Positions 27,414-40,223 of a stretch of DNA of 64,000 nt are shown here, one piece after another. The stretch covers positions 434,001 to 498,000 of the forward strand of contig JAVTVJ010000558.1 of NCBI GenBank assembly GCA_034509425.1, written 5' to 3'. The notes beneath the pieces were generated by a model. It was not told the DNA's origin, did no database searches, and was given only the letters and a program-made list of their open reading frames with translations. The stretch's first letter is position 1; each line of letters begins with the position of its first letter. Position numbers and translations under genes: made by a program. The DNA is from Eopsaltria australis (lineage: Eukaryota > Chordata > Aves > Passeriformes > Petroicidae).

Positions 27414-29439
27414 AGCTTTTATTCACGATATTCAGTCAATTCCTGTCTTGCAGAACAAACAGTTTGCAAAGAAAGAGGTGTTGTACAGAAGAATTGTGCA
27501 TGTTATTCTGAAGCTTGCCTTTTTACTCTGTATACTGTTTGACCTTCACTGCACTTGATAATTTCTTTTCAGAATCAGAAGTGCTTCCCGGATGTGGCCT
27601 TTCTTCTGTCTTTTCTAACACAAGTGTGTGTCATATTTCCAATAGCAAAGCACTTAGACCCCGCAGAAAGCAAATGCTTATTTAGAATATTCGGGCATTT
27701 GCGTGTAGCAAGGCACAAAAATAGAGGCATGCGATTTCAAATAGAGACATAGTGTTTCAATGAGAGTGTCCCTCTGTGTTTATAAATGATTAATACAATG
27801 AATTCTGTATCATCTGTTTCTTATGATGTCCCTATCCTACCACTGTGACAACAACTGAGAGTTATACAGGGAATGATTTTGCATTTTACATAATTAGTTA
27901 TATGCTTAATGCATCTGATGTTTTTCTAGAATGCACAATTTGATCATTAACAATGTATCACCAACATTTTAAAGCAGCAACATTCTGAAAGGTGAATAAC
28001 TCCCTGGTGGAACACGTACCAAACTACTGGCTCTGAGGACTGAATAAAGAAAAAGATGGGGGTGGCTACTTTCTCAAAGCTGTTTATACAAAAGTTCTAC
28101 ATGAAGTGATGTCTATTCACACACGGTTTGTGAATGCATGTATAAGTTGTGCTCTTAGCAGTGTAAGTATTCAGAAAAGTCTACACTTTTTTTTGTTTTT
28201 CAGCTTATGTCTGAGACTCCGACTTATTTCATTATGGCAAATGTCACCCTCTGATACAGCAAAACTGCTTCTGAAAGTTTTTTAATGATATCAAAATCAA
28301 TCTGCTCAAATTCTTTATAGGAGCATTTATCAATAAGTCTTATATATATTTGTATACCTTTCTGAAAAAAGTACTAAAAATATTTGTTCTTCCTAGTAGA
28401 AACGTCTATAAAAACTGTGCACTATGTTTTTGTCTTCAGAATTACTAGATTTAGTTGCTCCTTGCTTTCTTGTTTCATGTATTTAAGCAAAAACCAGTGT
28501 TCCTTAGCAGAACATCATCAATGATTTCTTAAGCAGCCTGATGCATTCACTCAGTACCCCCACCCATGTCAGGCCTTTCCCTCTCACCCCCCCTGCAACT
28601 TTAAAATGATGTGAATATGCACCTGTTTTTAGAATGAAAGAAACTCTGTTTAATGTGGATGCCAAAATGCAAAATGTATGCTGTTAGAAATCAGAAGAGT
28701 GTCTTTCTGAACTTTCAGGAAATTAAAGGACTCTACTCTCAGCAGCTTCCCTGTCAGGTCTGATATTCAGGACTCCTGATTCCATCTCCTCCCTTCCACT
28801 CCCCGCCTAAAAGGAACAATCTTCCAGCTATAATTAGTGACCAGCTTTTAGAGACAAAATCCAAACTGTATGCATTTTCTTTCGAGGCTTAGTGTCTCTA
28901 CCAATAATGTACTCACATCTGTCATGTTTGTCAATACACAGTGCTAAAGTGAAATTAGGCAGAAAATAGCTGTTTTAGCAAATTGCCTCGTCATCGGCCT
29001 TTCTCCTCTCTAATGTGTATTCAGAGGCCCTTGATTCCAGCAATGGCAGAAGAAGGAAAGCTAAATTTTCCATTCTCCCAGGAAAACACGCTTTCCTGTG
29101 AAGTTCCCCTTTGGTTAGATAATACGTCTGAAAAGATGTCTTTATGATTAGTGGTAGCTGGCCGTCTGGACATAGCCTTTGGCTAAGACGTGTATGGGTT
29201 ATTAAAGAGGCGTTGGACATGGAAGGCTGTAGCAGGAGGGCAGGGCACTGGCTGTTCAGGCGTGCTGAACCCTGTTGAATCCTCTGGCCAGGACTGAGTG
29301 GTCAGGGAATGGCAGTAAAGGCAGCAACTACAACTGGAATTGCGCTGGAAGAAAAAGGTTTACCAGCTAGCACAGAGGGGATTTTAATTTGTTTTAATTT
29401 TAATGAAAGTGGTAAAAATAAGAAATCAAGCAAGCGAAG

Positions 29440-29600
29440 AAGCGCCGGCTGCCCACGGGAGGGGCTGGCACGGAGCGAACCGCGCGGCCACCGCCTCAGC
29501 ACCACGGACAGCGGCGCGGCCCCGCCGCGGCTGCGGAAGGGCCGCTCCGGGGGAAGGGGGGTGTCCCCCCCTGCCCTCAGGAAAACACTGCCGTAGTGGA
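29440..29600. promoter_or_regulatory. small GC-rich, CpG-dense block
   Basis: A 160-base island in AT-rich DNA, 2.4 kb from the main cluster. Open frames exist on both strands but show no recognisable protein. It could be a minor promoter or an outlying part of the CpG-island cluster. Confidence 0.4.
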
Positions 29601-32600
29601 CGTGATAGCGGTGTGGGTTTGGCACTCCCTCCCGAACACTTCGGACAAAAGGTTCTTGGCTCGTGGTGTTCGGGTGCCGTATATGGATAGGTGTGTGTGT
29701 TGTGCGTGTGTGTTACTGCACCCCCGGGACTCTACGGGTTCTTTTCTCAGGGGTAACTTAGGTTTCTTACCATTACTTTCACAAACAAACGGTAACTGGC
29801 CCGAGGGTTTCAGGCAAAGTCTTGAGATACACACTACCTGGGACAAAGCATACCTTCGCGGCCTTCAGTATGGGTGCAGGATTGTTTCACCTGCTTCTTC
29901 TCTGAGCCTCTCTCCGGTCACGACATACAGATACTGTACAAAACTACGGTAGTATAAACACTGCAACTGAGACTACTGTATCATTTTCTATTCTATTACA
30001 CAGCAATGTCTGAATGTTAATACAAAATGCTATCAAAAAGAGATTAGCATTTAGGTGAGGAAAGAAAAGGGGAGTGTTTCACTTTTTTTTTCAATTGAGA
30101 CTAAAAAGGTATCTCCACAAAAGGTAACCACAACTACTCAGATTTTCTACAGACAACTGCGAAACCTTCATCTGGGAAAATGTAATACCTGAAAGAAATT
30201 GTCTATTTATCTAAATGATTATATATTTGCTTATTTTCTACTGCATCCAGAAAAAAGGCAGATTGCTGCTGCACCACAGCTGAGGAAGCATCTTTTGAGG
30301 ATTTGTATTTCCAGTGGTATGAAATGCACATTTAATTGTAAAATAAGACTGTGTCACCTGCCAGTCAGTTGCTGCCATCAACCTCTTTTGTGCTTGGATC
30401 AAATTGTTGCACAACAGAGAAAGTGACAGCATCAGGGCACAATGACAAAGCTGTAGTTTGCACGGAAAGAAGACCGAGTCCCAGAGAGACACTGCAGCTA
30501 CAGAAACAGCTGTCTTATCAGCACACTGCAGAGATAGAGATGGCTCAAGAGGTCCTCAACAGATAATGACTTGAATAGCTTTGCAATGGGCCAAACTTCA
30601 TACTTGATAAGACCAGCCCAGTGTAGAGAGCAGCAGAGATCAAGCTCTTTTCTATTTTATCTGTGCTGTAAATTAAGAAATTGAAATTCAGGTGGCACAG
30701 CAGCCAGCATGTTGCTGATAATCCAGTGAAGTAAACTGTCATTAGGATCTTTTCAGGAAAGAGAAATAGGTTTCTCTTTCTTGATGCTGCTTTAATAAAA
30801 ACACCTTAACATCCCCATCTCAAATCGCTGTCCCAGCAGTACCTGAACCGAGGTGTGGGTTCCTTGTCTGTTTAGCTGTTGTGAGTTCCATAACAAACCA
30901 TCCATTTGGCTGTCAAGTTCTTTATAAAGGACAAAACACTTTCACTTTGAAACTGCAGTAGCTTATTTTCAATTCCCCATTTCCTCTGCAGGAAAAGGAA
31001 CTGCACTGTGGCTTTTAATACACAACAGTGAAGCTCACATGAAAGCACACAAGCTCAGTTCTGTAGCAGACAATACAAGCATGTGTTTGTGAGCACAGCT
31101 AAACAAAAATTAATTGCTGTTGTGAAAAGGATCTGTAATGATCTTTGGAATTATTCACTTGAAAAAATATGAGCCATGGTACACACACTAATATATTTTA
31201 GAGGAGAAAAAAAATCCTGTTTCAAACTGTATTTTTAGTTTAACAGCAACAGATTAAAATATTATAGCTCCACCTTTTACCAGCACAAATACTTACTTCA
31301 GACTGAATTCAGCTTACCTTTGATCTGTGATTTTTTGAAGAAAGCTTTGTAGAAAATGCAATTTAAAGGAATATAGTTGGAGCATATAACCTAAGGTCAC
31401 AGGGCATTATTTTCTAAAGAAGGGTTTGCTACATGCACTTAATATCTTGTGACTGGTTCTTGAAGAGCCAGAGTAACTGCATAGGCTTTTAAGCCATTAA
31501 GTTTTCTAATTTTGGCCACTAAGGCTACCTTTCCATCTTCTTTGACTAATTAAGACAAGATTAACTATTTCTTAACACAAAACAAGGTACTTCAGCCAAG
31601 AGAAACCTGAACCTGAACAAAAACCTAAAGACTTTCCACTCAGACTTGTTAAATGGAGGGCAGAGAGGTGAGACTAATTCTATCCTCTGATAATCTAAGC
31701 AAATATATTTGGCCTTAGCCTGTCACTTAAACATATCTGATAGTAGGAGCTAGCAAGAAAGAAGTAACCTAGAAGATGAGTAATTTATTTCATATTTTAA
31801 GAAAGTAAGCTTTCTCAGAGCCAAGAGGAAAGGCAGAATTAGGGGAGAAGGGAAGCACCTCTGGCACATGCACTTTGTTAGATACACCTTAATGCTTGTC
31901 CCTGAGATCTGGGGGCTTTTCTAATGATGTGGCAGAGAGCAAAACCAGAGTCCGATGTGAAAGAGCATAAGGCAGATGTGAATAAGGTAAAACTTGTTCA
32001 GCAACTAAGGTCCACTGTGCAGTTTTAGCACATGCAAATTACTGCCAAGTGGCTGTGTCTGAATCAGGAAAAACACTTGGTTTTGAGATGCATTTCAGAG
32101 TTCACAAGAAGGCAGCTCATTTTGATAAAATTCACAAGCCTGAGAACTCAGCTATAACGATTTGCCCTTGCCCCTTCTAATTTGTGGGGAACACGTAAAC
32201 AGAGCCTAAAGTGATTGATATCCTTGCCAGCAAAACATTGTGTAAATGTGAGGAGAAATAACCTTGTGTAAAAAAGACAATGAAAAGCAAGAATGCAATC
32301 AATATTTTTAATGCTGCTCTTTATCCCAAAATAACAAGTCCTTTTTAAGTTCTCCAGTGAATCATCCCAAATACTGTCAATTCAGTTAGATTAGACTTCC
32401 ACCATAACAATGAGTTTCTCCAGGAAAAAGACGTTTGGTTATAAAGTAATCATAATGAGCATATCCTCTCATGGTATTAAAGCTACAGGAATATTGACTT
32501 AAAAGATGAATTTTACTTTTTTCCAACAGCCTGTGTCTGTTTTCATTTGTTGAGGTGGAAAGCACGTATTACTCAAAGATAGCTTTTTTAGTATGCCAGC

Positions 32601-34479
32601 ATATTTCCTGCTGACAGTACAGTGAAGAAATAGCTGCTGCTACCATTATTTTACAGAAAAAGTCCTTGTAAATTCCAAATTGTTTGTATAATATGTAATT
32701 AGATCATTTTCAGATAATCAGACCACATAGGTAATACAACTTTTTCAACCTTGAAAAGCAAGTACTTAAATACATTCCACATGACTTTAAGTATAAACTT
32801 GAATTTTTTGTTTTATTCAATTAAGATAATAAGACTCCAGCTGGCAATTATGATTCAGTAAAGGTACACATTGCATTCTGCACTAACATATAAGGGCAGG
32901 ATTTCGGGTGAATGAAACTAGTTTATCTTCCTCCTTCTTCAAATAAAGTTAATCCTTTTTTTCCCCCTACACCTGCTACGAGTGCTTAAACGTGGGGAGT
33001 GGACAACTGTCTATACACTCTTGAGAAGGGATATTAAAAATGCTTTTTTCATAGCATTATGTTGAAGGTAGTTACCTCTTTTTTCACATGTACTCCATAC
33101 TTGCCACATAACTTTATATAGTTCTTCATACTTTTCCTTTACGTCTACATGTTACATGTTACAATTTTTTTATAAAGAAGTGACTTAATATCAAATATCA
33201 AAAGATGTAGAAATAGAATTTGCCAATTATTTATTGCAATTAATAGATATGAAAACAAATCTCACTTTCAAAAAACACTTCTCTTACATTCTCAAGATCT
33301 TTCTCTGAACTATCAAGCTTAAAAGTATCTAAATAACTACTTTATATCATTTTTAATGTCCAAATTACTCACTTGTGGATGACATAATGGTCTTTTACCA
33401 GTGCTGGCCTAGTTTTCTTGTCTTTAAATGCTGGAGGTTTTGTTTCTGCTGCTTATACAACTCAGTTTTTGCATCAGAAGTACTGTGCATAGCTCTGTAC
33501 TACTTTGATTCTGCTGGAGATGAGTCATCAGCAAATCCAAATCGTAAATGATCATGTAGCTGTAAATATCTAAAAGGTCATTCAAACTAATAGTAATGTA
33601 CTGCACTGTCGTACGACTTAGTGGAACAAAATATGTCATAAAATCACAGCAAATTATTCTGATGATGTCATGGACATTGACTCTCCTGAATGTTCTTCTG
33701 TGTATTTGGTATATATTTATTTGGTAATAAATATATACCCTGCAGAACAGGCATTTTTGTTATTATATTAACAGAGATTCAGGAAAAAGAAAGACTAATG
33801 AGTCTTATTTCTGCTTCTTAGTTCAAAAGAATCCCCCAAAATTAATGCACTAAGAAATATAGATCTTCAAGGAACAAAGTTTTGGGCAAATCCTATTTTC
33901 TTTACAATCAGCATGCCACATAAGGCAGAGAAGTAGAATACATTGATTTTTAAAATGTTTGTTGCCAACTTGCATTGCATTCTCATGGGATAAAAAGGAG
34001 GCATAGTGTTAGTTAAATTACTGTAAAAAGGGTATACAAAAATATATCTAGAGAATACTTAGAGATAGTTCATCACTAAATGACGAGTTCTATAAAATAA
34101 TGACTTACTGGAGTATAACTTTTAGTTAGTATTTCTGTCCATATTTTGGAAGATGCAATACAGTGAATGAAAACTGTGGACTGCAGCCAAGCAGAATGGT
34201 AATAAGCATTTGTTTAAGTGCTGAGCACAGAACGATCTTACCAGCAAGATAAACCTCAATAACGGTAAGTGGCAAGTGACTGTGATTCTTAGAAAAGCAA
34301 GATCATAATCAAATGTCCAAATAAAAACCAGAGAATAACAGCAGTCCTGAAGACAAGGTTGCAGGATACTATTAGGAGTCATGGAAATATGATGTTGCAA
34401 GGAAGAGAGATTTCACTCTGAGATGTACAAACAAGAGTGTGATTTAAAAAGACATATGTGAATACATTTCTTGTTTGAC

Positions 34480-34830
34480 ACTGATGAGCTGAAGATAGAA
34501 CACTGCATCCAGTCTTTTCTTATTTTAAGAAAAACTGGAGAAAGTCCATAAAAGAGTATTTAAAAGCAAAGATTTTAGAAAACTTGAATATAATTTAAGA
34601 GAAAATTTGTTTAGAAACAGAAACTCTGACAATGAATACAGGAAAATACTTTCAGAAATAAACACTATTGGCAGATTATTATCAAGTATTATTCATGCAT
34701 AAGTTAAAAAAAGAACACGGTTTAATTCACAACACATGAAATCTAGTTTAGCAATTGGAAAACATTCTTTAAGAGTAGTTAAGTACTGGATTACATTACC
34801 TAAGCAAGTTGCTGAGATTCACAGTTAGAT
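34480..34830 (+). mobile_element. ancient CR1/L3-like LINE fragment
   Basis: Heavily decayed, but the order of blocks fits the CR1/L3 3' region: AACACTGCATCCAGTC, then AAACTGGAGAAAGTCC with the following AGAGTATT, and later GGATTACATTACCTAAGCAAG where CR1 has a similar 'aacaggttgcctagg' block. This is inferred from pattern only. Confidence 0.4.
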
Positions 34831-34976
34831 ATAAAGTTTATTTTCCCTAGAAGAATAAGATTTTTGTATCATTCCCCACCACCAAAATTACTACAGTACT
34901 AAACAGTGGTTTTCCCTTTTTATCTTTTAAAATCAGTTGAATGACTGAGGAAAGAAACCAAAATCACAGAAACTAC

Positions 34977-34977
<1 letters not shown>

Positions 34978-35018
<41 letters not shown>
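34978..35018 (+). repeat. poly(A) run of about 41 bases
   Basis: An unbroken A run followed by CAAAAACAAATTAAAAAAAA. It may be the tail of a retrotransposed sequence in plus orientation whose body is no longer recognisable. Runs this long are prone to sequencing and assembly error. Confidence 0.9.
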
Positions 35019-35019
<1 letters not shown>

Positions 35020-38000
35020 AAAAACAAATTAAAAAAAACCCCAAAAATACAAAGAAACACATCAAGACAGAAATAGGTCTGATAGGCTAAAAAACCTGTA
35101 AAGTACTAGACAAGTTCTCTACATATTTTTCTCCTTTTGTCAGTAAGCATTGAAACCAAGGAAATACAAGTCTAATGAGCAAAGCTATTTGCATTCTAGC
35201 ATTTTTTTCCAGATGAATTCAAAGATTGGTTGTTGGTTGGGTTTTGTTTTTGATCTTCCAGACTTCTACCTTCCTTTCAGCATTTCGCTGTTGATTTTCA
35301 ATTTGCTTGTATTTGATCCACATGAGACACGGGATTCCAGAATTAAAGCAGCTCAAATCTGCATTCTGAAAAATCATGTATCCATTCATAATTCCCATTT
35401 GGGCATTTAAAATGGTGAAATATTAACTTACTAATGATAACTTTGGGCAACAAAAAACCTGCATAAGATGCATAAATGCACACATCCACCAAATTCTTCC
35501 TCTACAAGAAGGAGAAAATTCTACATCTTAGGCATCATTATCAGATCAACAATGCTAAAGATTCACCTGTAAACTGTAGAATAAGAAACTGCAATGAAGA
35601 ATCTGCTTTTTAGCTTCAAATAGCAAAATACTGAAACATACGTGATTAAGGACCAGGATTAAATTTTCATAACAGCTCCTAATGATGGGAACTGGTTTTA
35701 AAATGTATTTTCATCATAGTATGATTTCCAAAATCTTTCCCCAATCATGTCTATGTTATTTTCTTCATCCCTTACAGAATATGGAAGATACATTGTGAGA
35801 CTTAAAGGTGATTTAAATCATGTGATATTTAATACAAAATTGAAAATAGTCATGTCATGGGTCAAGAAGCTGTAAAGTATCTCTTTTGCAACTCAAATTT
35901 GCTTTGCAAACTTAAGACTTGTCTGCCTCCTTCAACTCACCTTTAACCACATGGAACTTAACTTTTTCCTGTTTTTCCTTTTTTTTGTTTTTTTGTTCTT
36001 TCTTTTTTTTTAATGTGGTGATAGGGAGAAAAAGGAAAATGAGTATTACAGGATGACTGGATTTTGCTTTTTGATTCTGGAAACACACTGCTCTTCCCAA
36101 AGATATGAGATCAACATTTCCAATGTGCATGAAAAAGGATGTAAGTAACAAATGCAATTAAGCCACAATTATTAAAAATCCTGTAAAAAGGCTTACTTAG
36201 CCTTTCCATCCACAGCCATTTTCCTCTTTTCCCCTGCAAGGCAAATCTTGAAACTGACAAGATTCATACCAGATATATTTATTCTACCTACCACATAATC
36301 AGTGCTCCTAGCTGCTACACTAAGACAAAAGTTAAATATCAAGTTACACTCCAATTATTTAATATTTTTTGGCTATAGTTCCTCCTTAATCCTTGTAAAG
36401 CATCCCTGTAACTGTCAATGAGCATTCGGAGCCAGAATAAAATAATTGAATTGTGAAACTTATAGCCTTCTTCTCACTTTATAACAGTCAGATATGTGGT
36501 ATTCATTTGCCTTCAAATAGGATTTTATTAGTTCTCCCAATCTTTGTTTTATGTATTCAGATCCCCCATATTTCTTTAGCATGCTCAAATAGGCTAATAT
36601 TTTTTGGTATTTTTTCTATTTTGAGTGGATGTTTGAGGTCCAAAAAGCCTACTGTGCACTAACTGTGCAAATGAGCATTGTGGGCCATGCAAATATATTG
36701 TGTAATGTGATATTCAGACAGTCACTTATTCTGCAGTCTTTTCTGCTTGGAATAACTGCATTTTCCATGGAAGACTGAGACAGAGGGATCAACTATTTGT
36801 GTCTTGTACCTGTGTAGAATCACCATAGTTTCTATATAGTATATGTTAAGATATACAGTGTGTACATATCTTAAGAAAATCAATACTTAAGTAGATACAT
36901 TGATAAAGATGGGTTACTAAAGTGCAGCCCAATTCCACAGAATGGGATAAAAAGGCTAGTAAAGTCATTAGCAAAAAAAAGTTTCTTATTAGAGCCTGTT
37001 CTACAGCACCACCACCTAGATTGACATAAATTGGTGCTAAGTTGTGGCAATGCTGCATCACCCAGTGCCTGGAAGGTGTGGGCAGAAAACAAGTGACAGT
37101 AGTGTGAGGTCATGCAATTTCATCTCTACTGAGAGAAAACTGAGGTATTAAAAAATAAGCAAAAGAGTCAAGAAAGTATTTAGGCTATAGTTATTTGAAT
37201 TGGGAAAGACTGCCTTTTTAATACACAAGATACGAAGAAACAGAGACTCTGGACGTGCAAGGAGATACATAGCAAATTTATAAAAAGAGAACTATTACCC
37301 TAGTTAAGTGTGGGACAGGAGGTGGGGAAGTACCAAATTAATTCAGAACAGATCCTTTTCACTCTCCAAAACCAGTATTTCCCCCTACAACTTAATACTT
37401 CAAGAGGGATGCTCTTCTTGCATCTCCACAGCACATTAAGAATAAGTGATCAGGATCTGCTGTTCAGAGACATCACCTCTAACATCTTCCTTCAGTCCAC
37501 AAGGCTATGTCTTTCCTTGGTCTTGATAAGACTGATGCAGGGAGAAACAAGATTATTAAAAATGACAGAATTGGGCTTAGTTTTTATATAATTGCTGCTT
37601 CTCCCAGCTCTGTAAGGTGCTGATTCAGCCATAGCCCAGTATTGTCTTGATTAGTCAAAACGCTTTTGAAAAGTTAGAAAGCAGTTTTGAAAGAAAAGTT
37701 AACTACAGAATTTTTATACTTTTTTATTTTTCTTTAAAAACAAAGTTACAACTCCAGAAAATGTTTGTATACACCAAATAGTGGAGAGAATGTATTCTTC
37801 CTTGCCTTTAAGTTTTGCTGCTGCTGTTGTGGAAATTTTTTTTTTTTTTATTTCCATCTGGGTAAGACTTAGGAATAGTGATGTAGAGCTGTAACACTGT
37901 GGAAACTTCAACACATAATTTGCTGTCCTTATTATGGTAATCTTACTGAGATAAATGGACATATTTATAGCATGGTAGAACAATTCTCATCTATTTAACT

Positions 38001-39995
38001 GCAAGGAACTTCTATGGCTTAACACATGCATCTTACACATGTATTGTTTTGCCTGAGCTAATTTTTGTACTGTATGTAACAGCTGTTCTCAAATGGACTG
38101 GCGATATCCATTTGTCCAAATGTACCACATTCTTAATTTTGCAGTTTCATATGAGAAATAAATATTATTGTTGCTTTAGGAAGTGCTTTAGTAATCATAA
38201 GTCAATTGCCCTAATGTAAAATGTAATAAAGATGTTTTTCAATTGTTCAAGTAGCAACAGATATTTTCATTAATTATTCCGCCATTATATACCATGGAGC
38301 ATCTCTTTTATTCTTACCATGCTGCCTTTAGGTAACAGAGGAAAGAATTCTTTCTAGTCTTACATTGTTTAACTCCTATGCCAAGAATTTTCAGTTAAAC
38401 CTTTTCTTCTTTCTTTCTTTGGTTTCGTTGTTATTATTTATAGTAGACTTTCATTTTCTCTGGTTTTTTTTTCACTTCATAGAATTATGCAAAAAAGACT
38501 TGAGAATAAAGATACCATATTTTTAAAATAAATCTTCCTGCTCAACATACCCAGTCAATTTATATTCACAACCATTAAGTACTGAGGTATTATCTTCACA
38601 ATTTCTTTATAAAATCAAAGCTAATTTATTAGTGTTTACTGCCTCTGTAAGAATGTTTTGTAGTTCTGCAGATTTTGGTTTTAAATTAAATACGGAAATC
38701 ACATCAGAAGCAGACAATGTGGGGATGAGATCAAATATCTACCACTGAGAAAACAAAAACCTGAAAACCAATTTAAAAAAAGAAAAAAAAAGCCAAATAT
38801 AAATTACGGTTGCTTTCCATTCTATTGAGGTACACCTGACATGCAAACGTGTAGTTTTGAATTAATTATAAAATATTCTGCTTTTGAACAGTTTTCTTCC
38901 AATGCTTATCTTGCATATACTTTCAATACCTTCCACGTTAATTTGGCTCAAGATACTTACTCTGAATGGTAATGTAACAAGAAGAAAACATAAGCAAACA
39001 TCAAAAAATGATGCCTAAATACTTCTTCAGCTACAGAGTCAAAGAGCACTTTGCTACTAGAAGTATGTAGTGTGCCCAGCTTGCAAAGAGGACTCTGAAG
39101 GACCATTTGCCATTGTGAAAATGCACTGTCTGCAGAGTTTGGTGTTCATCTGAGGGTGGTATGGCAGAATGCACATTGTTACACTGTAAACTCACTAGTG
39201 CAGACTCACATCTTGAATAGTCTAGGAAGTAGACAGGGAATTAAGCTACCTTAGGAAAGGTAATAAATTCAGAACCTAGAGGTAGTGGTTTGTTTAATAA
39301 ACCATTTATAAAAATAATTAATACAATATTCTCTACAATCTACAGTCTGCAACCTCCTGCTCCTTTCCTCATTAAGTGCAGGACATTTTGCAAATACAAA
39401 TTTGAATTACCAGCAATGGGGAAACTAAGTCCTAAATACACTTTTAGTTTGATTTAATATGAATTCATATCAAGCAAGAGAGGATAAAGAGCAAAGCAAT
39501 AAAGTTAAAACATGGAGACAGGATTCACAGCTCAGGATTTCCTCACTCGTGTTGTTCTGGGCTGAGCTCTAACTTTAGGCAGTGATGACATGATGAAAAA
39601 TTTTTGATAATGAATGAGAAGCAGGTGATAGCTCTGATAAACTCTTACATTAGCTGCTTTTAAGATCAGTCACCTATTCTTTATTTAACTTATGGATAGG
39701 ACTGATCTCAGTGTCATTGTTCCTCTTTCGGCAGCACATTTCATTTTCCTGCTGCAGCCTCTGGAATCCTCCTGCCACAGGGCATGAGGAAGTGGATGAA
39801 AACAGCTTAGTTCAGGCAAAACTTGTCCTTAAACAATGGAAATACAGACAAATATAGACACAATATCAAACCTTTGGAGGAAGTAAATAATGTTTGCATT
39901 TGAAAGCAATTTTCAAAAGCAAACACACCTCTGCTATCGCTCAGCCAGTGTTTGAATCAGGTTTCTAAAACCCAGTCCAGGTCTGCTTGTCACAG

Positions 39996-40223
39996 GGGCA
40001 CAACAATCCTTCCAGAGGAGACCCCGCTGCTCCTGGATTACAGGAGAAGCTTGATCTGGTTCCAAGACACTCTAGCTGGAGATGAAATTGCCCCAAAACT
40101 GCTGGCCATACTGAATGCTTGGGAATTGAAAGGGAAAGCCATGTTCCTGGGCTCTGAGATTGCACCCTATGCCTTTTGGTCTCAAGGAGATGTGGATTAT
40201 GCTGCTGATGCTGACAAGGCATT
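39996..40223 (+). CDS. candidate isolated exon, product unknown
   Basis: 228 bases lie between a plausible acceptor (GTCTGCTTGTCACAG) and a consensus GTGAGT donor. One frame is open throughout (TTILPEETPLLLDYRRSLIW, then FQDTLAGDEIAPKLLAIL, ending WSQGDVDYAADADKA). GC content is near 50 percent against less than 40 percent around it, and amino-acid use looks like protein. I do not recognise the family. It could be an exon of an unseen plus-strand gene, or a piece of a retrocopy or mobile element. Confidence 0.35.

Larger units (their letters stand above)
27414..39995. other. AT-rich intergenic or intronic DNA without supported genes
   Basis: Apart from the small island at 29.4 kb, the old CR1-like fragment at 34.5 kb and the poly(A) run at 35 kb, I see no recognised repeat, no exon with both good splice sites and coding composition, and no RNA gene. 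Short open frames occur at the rate expected in AT-rich DNA. Confidence 0.5.
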
